Assembly: GCA_036365455.1 (NCBI GenBank)
Contig: JAWQUS010000011.1
Span: forward strand, 3,244,001-3,308,000
DNA from: Macrosoma leucophasiata
Lineage: Eukaryota > Arthropoda > Insecta > Lepidoptera > Hedylidae
Direction: 5' to 3'
Length of the DNA stretch: 64,000 bases
Below, in pieces: positions 60,323 to 64,000 of the stretch. How positions within the stretch are numbered: the first letter of the stretch is position 1; every line of letters starts with the position of its first letter. Both the position numbers and the translations under genes were made by a program. The notes below the pieces were generated by a model that had not been told where the DNA came from, made no database searches, and saw nothing but the letters and a program-made list of their open reading frames with translations.

Positions 60323-60928
60323 AATTTTTAGAAAATGTGTTGTCTTTTCTCTGTTACCTGTTACGTTTTATGTCTGTTTTATGTGTCTCGCTGTGTGTCA
60401 AATAAATGTTTCTTATTTATATCTTATTATTTATAAGAATACGAAAGAATAAAATACTTATGTGACGTTACACTGCACAACTAACACTATTACATTAATT
60501 AACATTATTTCTATTTTTTTTTAATACCACGAAACTCTAAAAAGACTAGATGATGATACATAAAAACCCAAAGAGGTAATATACACTTTCTGATGCTGTA
60601 ATTTGCGTATTTAATTAACTTTTCAAGACATTTTAAAGTAAACTTATATATTCTTCAGTCGTATCACAGCCGAAGCCAAGAGAAAGCAAACTCATATATA
60701 CATTGAAACCGAGCACTTCGACTTCGTAAACGCCCGACTTCGTAAACGCCAATAAGAACTAAACTCATTACGAAGTTTTTGCCGTCTTGATTTTAATACG
60801 AGAATGAATAGGTTGAGACGTCTTTTGCGAGATAAATTGCAAACATTATATGTAATGGAATTGGAAAAATGTAATTAATAACGAAATACTTAGCCAAAAA
60901 AAAAAAATTTTCAATTTCTGTTATTTAT
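60323..60928. other. unrecognised, includes a relative of the 59366 segment
   Basis: 60680-60790 resembles 59330-59420 at moderate identity. Otherwise AT-rich with no gene. Confidence 0.35.
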
Positions 60929-62078
60929 TGTATCTTCACGCCAGGTCCCTAACCGGGTAGGCAGAGAGTGTAGAGCGCCAAATACCCCGGTCCTAACAAA
61001 CCTCTCATGCCTCGTCTACCTTCATCATTCTCTTTATACATGCACGCCGATTCCTAAGACTTTTGACCACCATCAGACAGAACTCGACCTATTTGGTCAT
61101 GGTAGGTAAGTCTTGGTCTTCCTGGGCCTCTGCAACCATCCACATTCGCATTGTATATCTGTTTAGTCATTCGCTCATTCGACATTCTTTCTATATGCCC
61201 GAACCATCGGAGCATTCCTTTTTCATTTTTACACCGATACTATCATTCACACAAAGCCTCTTTCTTACATCTTCATTACGAACGCGATCGGTGAGTGATA
61301 CACCGCAGATCTTGCGCAAAGATCTCATCTTGACCGGGTTCAACTTACTTTCATGCTCTTTCCTGCATACCCAGCTCTCGCTTCCATATAAAAGCGTTGG
61401 AGTAAGTACAGCATTATGTACGGCTAGTCGAGCCCGCTGGCTGAGATGTTTAGATTCTAGCAGCTTACCCAACGCTCCATTCACGCAATTCCCAGCAAGC
61501 ACTCTTCTTTCTATGTCAGTGGTGTACCTACCATCCTTGCTAAAAGCACATTCAAGATATACAATTTCATCAACCTGTTCTAACACTGCATCATCTACTA
61601 CTACCCTTGCATTTGTTCTCTGTTCATCTCGTTCAAATACTAATACTTTAGTTTTATCCACATTCAATTGTAAGCCTTTCTCCATACAATCCTCTTTCAT
61701 GACTGTGACTAGTGCTTGTAGCCCAGATGGTGTAGAGCTAACAATTACCGCATCATCTGCGTAAAGCAGACAGTTCACCACTAAGTCACCCATACGCACT
61801 CCCACATCCATCAACTTCACCCTCTGGAGGCATTTGTCCAGATATATAATAAACAGCCTAGACGAAAGCACGCAACCCTGTTTGACACCGATGTTAACAT
61901 CAAACCAGGGTGACATGTTACCATCTACCGACACACATGCTTGACAGCCCACATACGTGGACTGTATTGCACGGAGCAGAGTGCCATCAATACCATACTC
62001 TGGCAAAATGTCCCACAGCTCCTTTCGTAATACCCTATCAAACGCCTTCTCCAAATCCACAAAACCGCAGAAAACCTG
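60929..62078 (-). pseudogene. LINE reverse transcriptase, longest copy in window
   Basis: A 5'-truncated non-LTR retrotransposon. From 62078 the frame reads FVDLEKAFDRV (RT domain 3), IGVKQGCVLSSRLFIIYLD, LLYADDAVIVSS (catalytic), FERDEQRTNARVVVDDAV, LLYGSESWVCRKEHE and ICGVSLTDRVRNEDVRKRLC. A 1-nt deletion in an A-run near 61218 shifts the frame just before RWFGHIERMSNERMTKQIYN, and a second short deletion lies near 61070. Endonuclease and RT domains 0-2 are absent. The 3' end is 'ggacctggcgtgaagata'. It shares the lineage of 12745-13752 and 42628-42988. Confidence 0.88.
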
Positions 62079-62271
62079 TTATTTATATTTCTTTTATCGA
62101 CCGATCGAGACGGCGACGCTTTTTGCCCCACCGAGGGGACATAGGATCTTAAATAGTAAGTATACTGATTTATTAAATTAGGTATTAGGTTTATATTAGG
62201 TTGATCTACAGATAAATTACAAATTAACAGCATTCAAGGTATTAAGCCTTCATTATGTTCATGTACGTACT

Positions 62272-62572
62272 CCATCTGTACAAATAAATAAAATTAGAGT
62301 GTCTGTTCGTAATGTTAAAAAAACACTTTACTAAATGCATACACGGTACATTTACCGAAACATTTTTTTTTACAATTTTTGTCTGTCTGTTTGTTGGGGC
62401 TAATCTCGGGATCGGCTGGACCGATTTCGACGAGACTTTCACTATCAGATAGCTTATGTGATAAGAAGTAACTTAGGCTACTTTTATATTAGATGCACCC
62501 ACGACTTCGTCCGGGTAGATACTGAACAATCATAAATTCTCACGCAGACGAAGTCGCGGGTACAGCTAGTTT
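62272..62572 (+). mobile_element. RTE-like LINE 3' tail (Rep-C3)
   Basis: 'ctgtacaaataaataaaatt' to 'gtcgcgggtacagctagttt'. Confidence 0.7.
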
Positions 62573-63191
62573 GTAAATAAAAATAAAGTTTAAATGAAGT
62601 AGAAAATAATTTGCAGATTTTCTCGCGTATATAAGAAGAAGTTTGGTAGTGTTGTATACTCGAGAAAATCCGCAAATTTAATTTCTGCAATGTATGAAGC
62701 TCGCGAAAACCTGCGAAAACTTCAATAAAAATGATATTTGATCCTCATTCTTAGTTGGTATTTTTCCATAAATCATTTTCAGAAATATGATTTCTATAAG
62801 TACAACAATAAAATTGCCAAAAATACTTTCATCCATTGCCAATCTGAAACATGTTAAGTTAAATTTAAAACATACCTATAAATATTTAAGTCTCTCTGGA
62901 AATACTTTAGACAACGTTACTGAGATAGGCGACTGGGAAACAGTAAAAGCACAACGATATTTAATTGTACATCCAGCTTAAGCTGCTATATTTAGTAGTC
63001 CACAGTATGCACCAACTGACGTAACTTGCCGGGATTTGCAAATAAATGTTTTTATTTCTATTGTAAAGTTGTGTGAAATAAGCATTTTGTTAAAAAAAGA
63101 ACGGTTTAGTATGCTTTTTCGTGACACTTTTACGAAAAATGTAAATTGAAAATATACGGTTTGTTTGTATAAATGTAAATTTTATCTTACA
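62573..63191. other. unrecognised, with a hairpin-like pair
   Basis: 'ttgcagattttctcgcgtat' and 'actcgagaaaatccgcaaat' (62610-62680) are imperfect inverses. A 64-codon frame at 62787 is not supported. Confidence 0.35.
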
Positions 63192-63318
63192 CTAGCTGAC
63201 CCGGCAAACTTCGTATTGCTTCAGAATGAAATAATATGTCAAAGGTTTGGTAGATGCGGACTATTTGTATGGGAAAATGAAATTGTGGTTTTTATTCCCT
63301 TTAATTCCTTCATATTTC
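63192..63318 (-). mobile_element. RTE-like LINE tail (Rep-C1), cut by Rep-A
   Basis: 'actagctgacccggcaaact' to 'aattccttcatatttc', where Rep-A begins. Confidence 0.7.
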
Positions 63319-63612
63319 CTGGTGGTAGAGCTCCAGTGACGGAGCTCGCGGGCGTAGGCACCACCGCATTACCTAATATACTTGCCGTTAAATGGTAGTG
63401 TTCAGCAATATCGTGTTCCGGTCAGGTGGTAATGTACGGCTCTGTAATTTCCGGCACAGAGGCATAACACCTAATGCCTCAGGGTGGCAGCGCATTTGCA
63501 TTTTGACCTCTGGTCATTGTGTGGGTGTCTATAGGCTGCAGTCATCACTTAACATCAATGTGAACTGCACGCTTGTTTGCCACTTTTATAACATAAAAAA
63601 ATAAATAAATAA
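63319..63612 (+). mobile_element. Rep-A, full length
   Basis: Starts 'ctggtggtagagctccagtg' and ends 'aacataaaaaaataaataaa'. Confidence 0.85.
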
Positions 63613-63870
63613 AGAATTACAGGGCCGTACATTACCACCTGACCGGAAAACGGTAGTGCTGAACACTACCATTTACATTCGATTCAGGGTGTGCGTTTAT
63701 TATTTCATTACACGTTGTAGGTATACAAGCATTATGCTGTTGACTACCTTTCCGGAGAAACATAGATACCTATGAAGTGATTTTACGTCGATACGTTAAC
63801 ATCAAAATGCGATGAAATTGCCCTTTGGGATACATTATCCGCTCCGTCACTGGAGCTCTACCACCAGTAA
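63613..63870 (-). mobile_element. Rep-A split by about 165 bp of unknown sequence
   Basis: 63613-63675 ('aattacagggccgtacatta' to 'gaacactaccattta') and 63840-63870 ('gctccgtcactggagctcta') are consecutive parts of one Rep-A. The intervening piece starts 'cattcgattcagggtgtgcg' and is not seen elsewhere. Confidence 0.6.
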
Positions 63871-64000
63871 GTTCTGACTGGAGTAAAATTAGAAGGTAGT
63901 GCGGTGGTGCTCGAGTTACGACATTATGGCTGAAAAGAATACCAGCCATATCGTTGTAACAGTTTTATTTTTCTTTCGAAAGTTTTGTACTTCGTGAATA
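63871..64000. other. window end, unrecognised
   Basis: Contains 'aaggtagtgcggtggtgctc', a further Rep-A echo. Confidence 0.3.

Overview
This window looks like an insect nuclear genome, almost certainly Lepidoptera. It is AT-rich, its one intact gene has five exons with GT-AG introns, and most of the rest is transposable-element debris of kinds familiar from moths and butterflies: RTE-like LINE tails ending in 'cagctagt', CR1/Zenon-type tails, and repeats with 'ggtcaagtgcg' or 'cgacgtttcgg' motifs. Family names such as Rep-A are local labels given here from internal comparison. No database was searched.

The only gene with a complete, consistent reading frame is a papain-family (C1A) cysteine protease at 49840-55045 on the + strand. 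Its five exons add up to exactly 267 codons (266 residues plus stop). It has a signal peptide, an intact Gln57/Cys63/His204/Asn229 catalytic set and cathepsin F-like features, but no room for the usual I29 inhibitory propeptide. Four of its introns and flanks carry repeats, including about 540 bp of a GTGCGT-type array. A second, broken gene of unknown family lies at 29012-29707 on the - strand: a 232-codon frame with a hydrophobic start, two internal TAG codons and no ATG.

The dominant element is Rep-A, an approximately 290-bp poly(A)-tailed retroposon. It begins 'actggtggtagagctcc' and ends 'ttgtttgccacttttattacataaaa', and it occurs in about 35 full, truncated or decayed copies on both strands. 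Rep-A copies sit inside other repeats: a mariner transposase (57064-57350), an inverted-repeat MITE (55784-56073) and a Rep-I element (7633-7958). One Rep-A is itself split by a 1.7-kb LINE (22898-24596).

Other families are as follows. Rep-B is a SINE whose head resembles the 3' half of 5S rRNA. Rep-C covers RTE-like LINE tails. Rep-D is a roughly 580-bp 'ggtcaagtgcg' repeat. Rep-E is a SINE with a tRNA-like head, present also as a long palindrome at 27411-27756. Rep-F is a second tRNA-headed SINE. Several foldback or TIR elements (Rep-H, Rep-I, Rep-J) are also present. There are two clear 3' fragments of one LINE reverse transcriptase (12745-13752 and 60929-62078), a different LINE in inverted copies (1-711 and 22898-24596), and a miniature LTR element (15133-15989) with matching 5-bp target duplications and a paralogous empty site.

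Region by region: 1-15 kb is LINE tails, Rep-A copies and inverted repeats. 15-26 kb holds the miniature LTR element and the LINE nested in Rep-A. 26-30 kb holds tRNA-like elements and the pseudogene. 30-49 kb is mixed repeats with long unrecognised AT-rich stretches. 49.8-55.1 kb is the protease gene. 55-64 kb is mariner, a 125-bp tandem array and more retroelements. No CRISPR array, operon, rRNA gene or convincing functional tRNA gene is visible.
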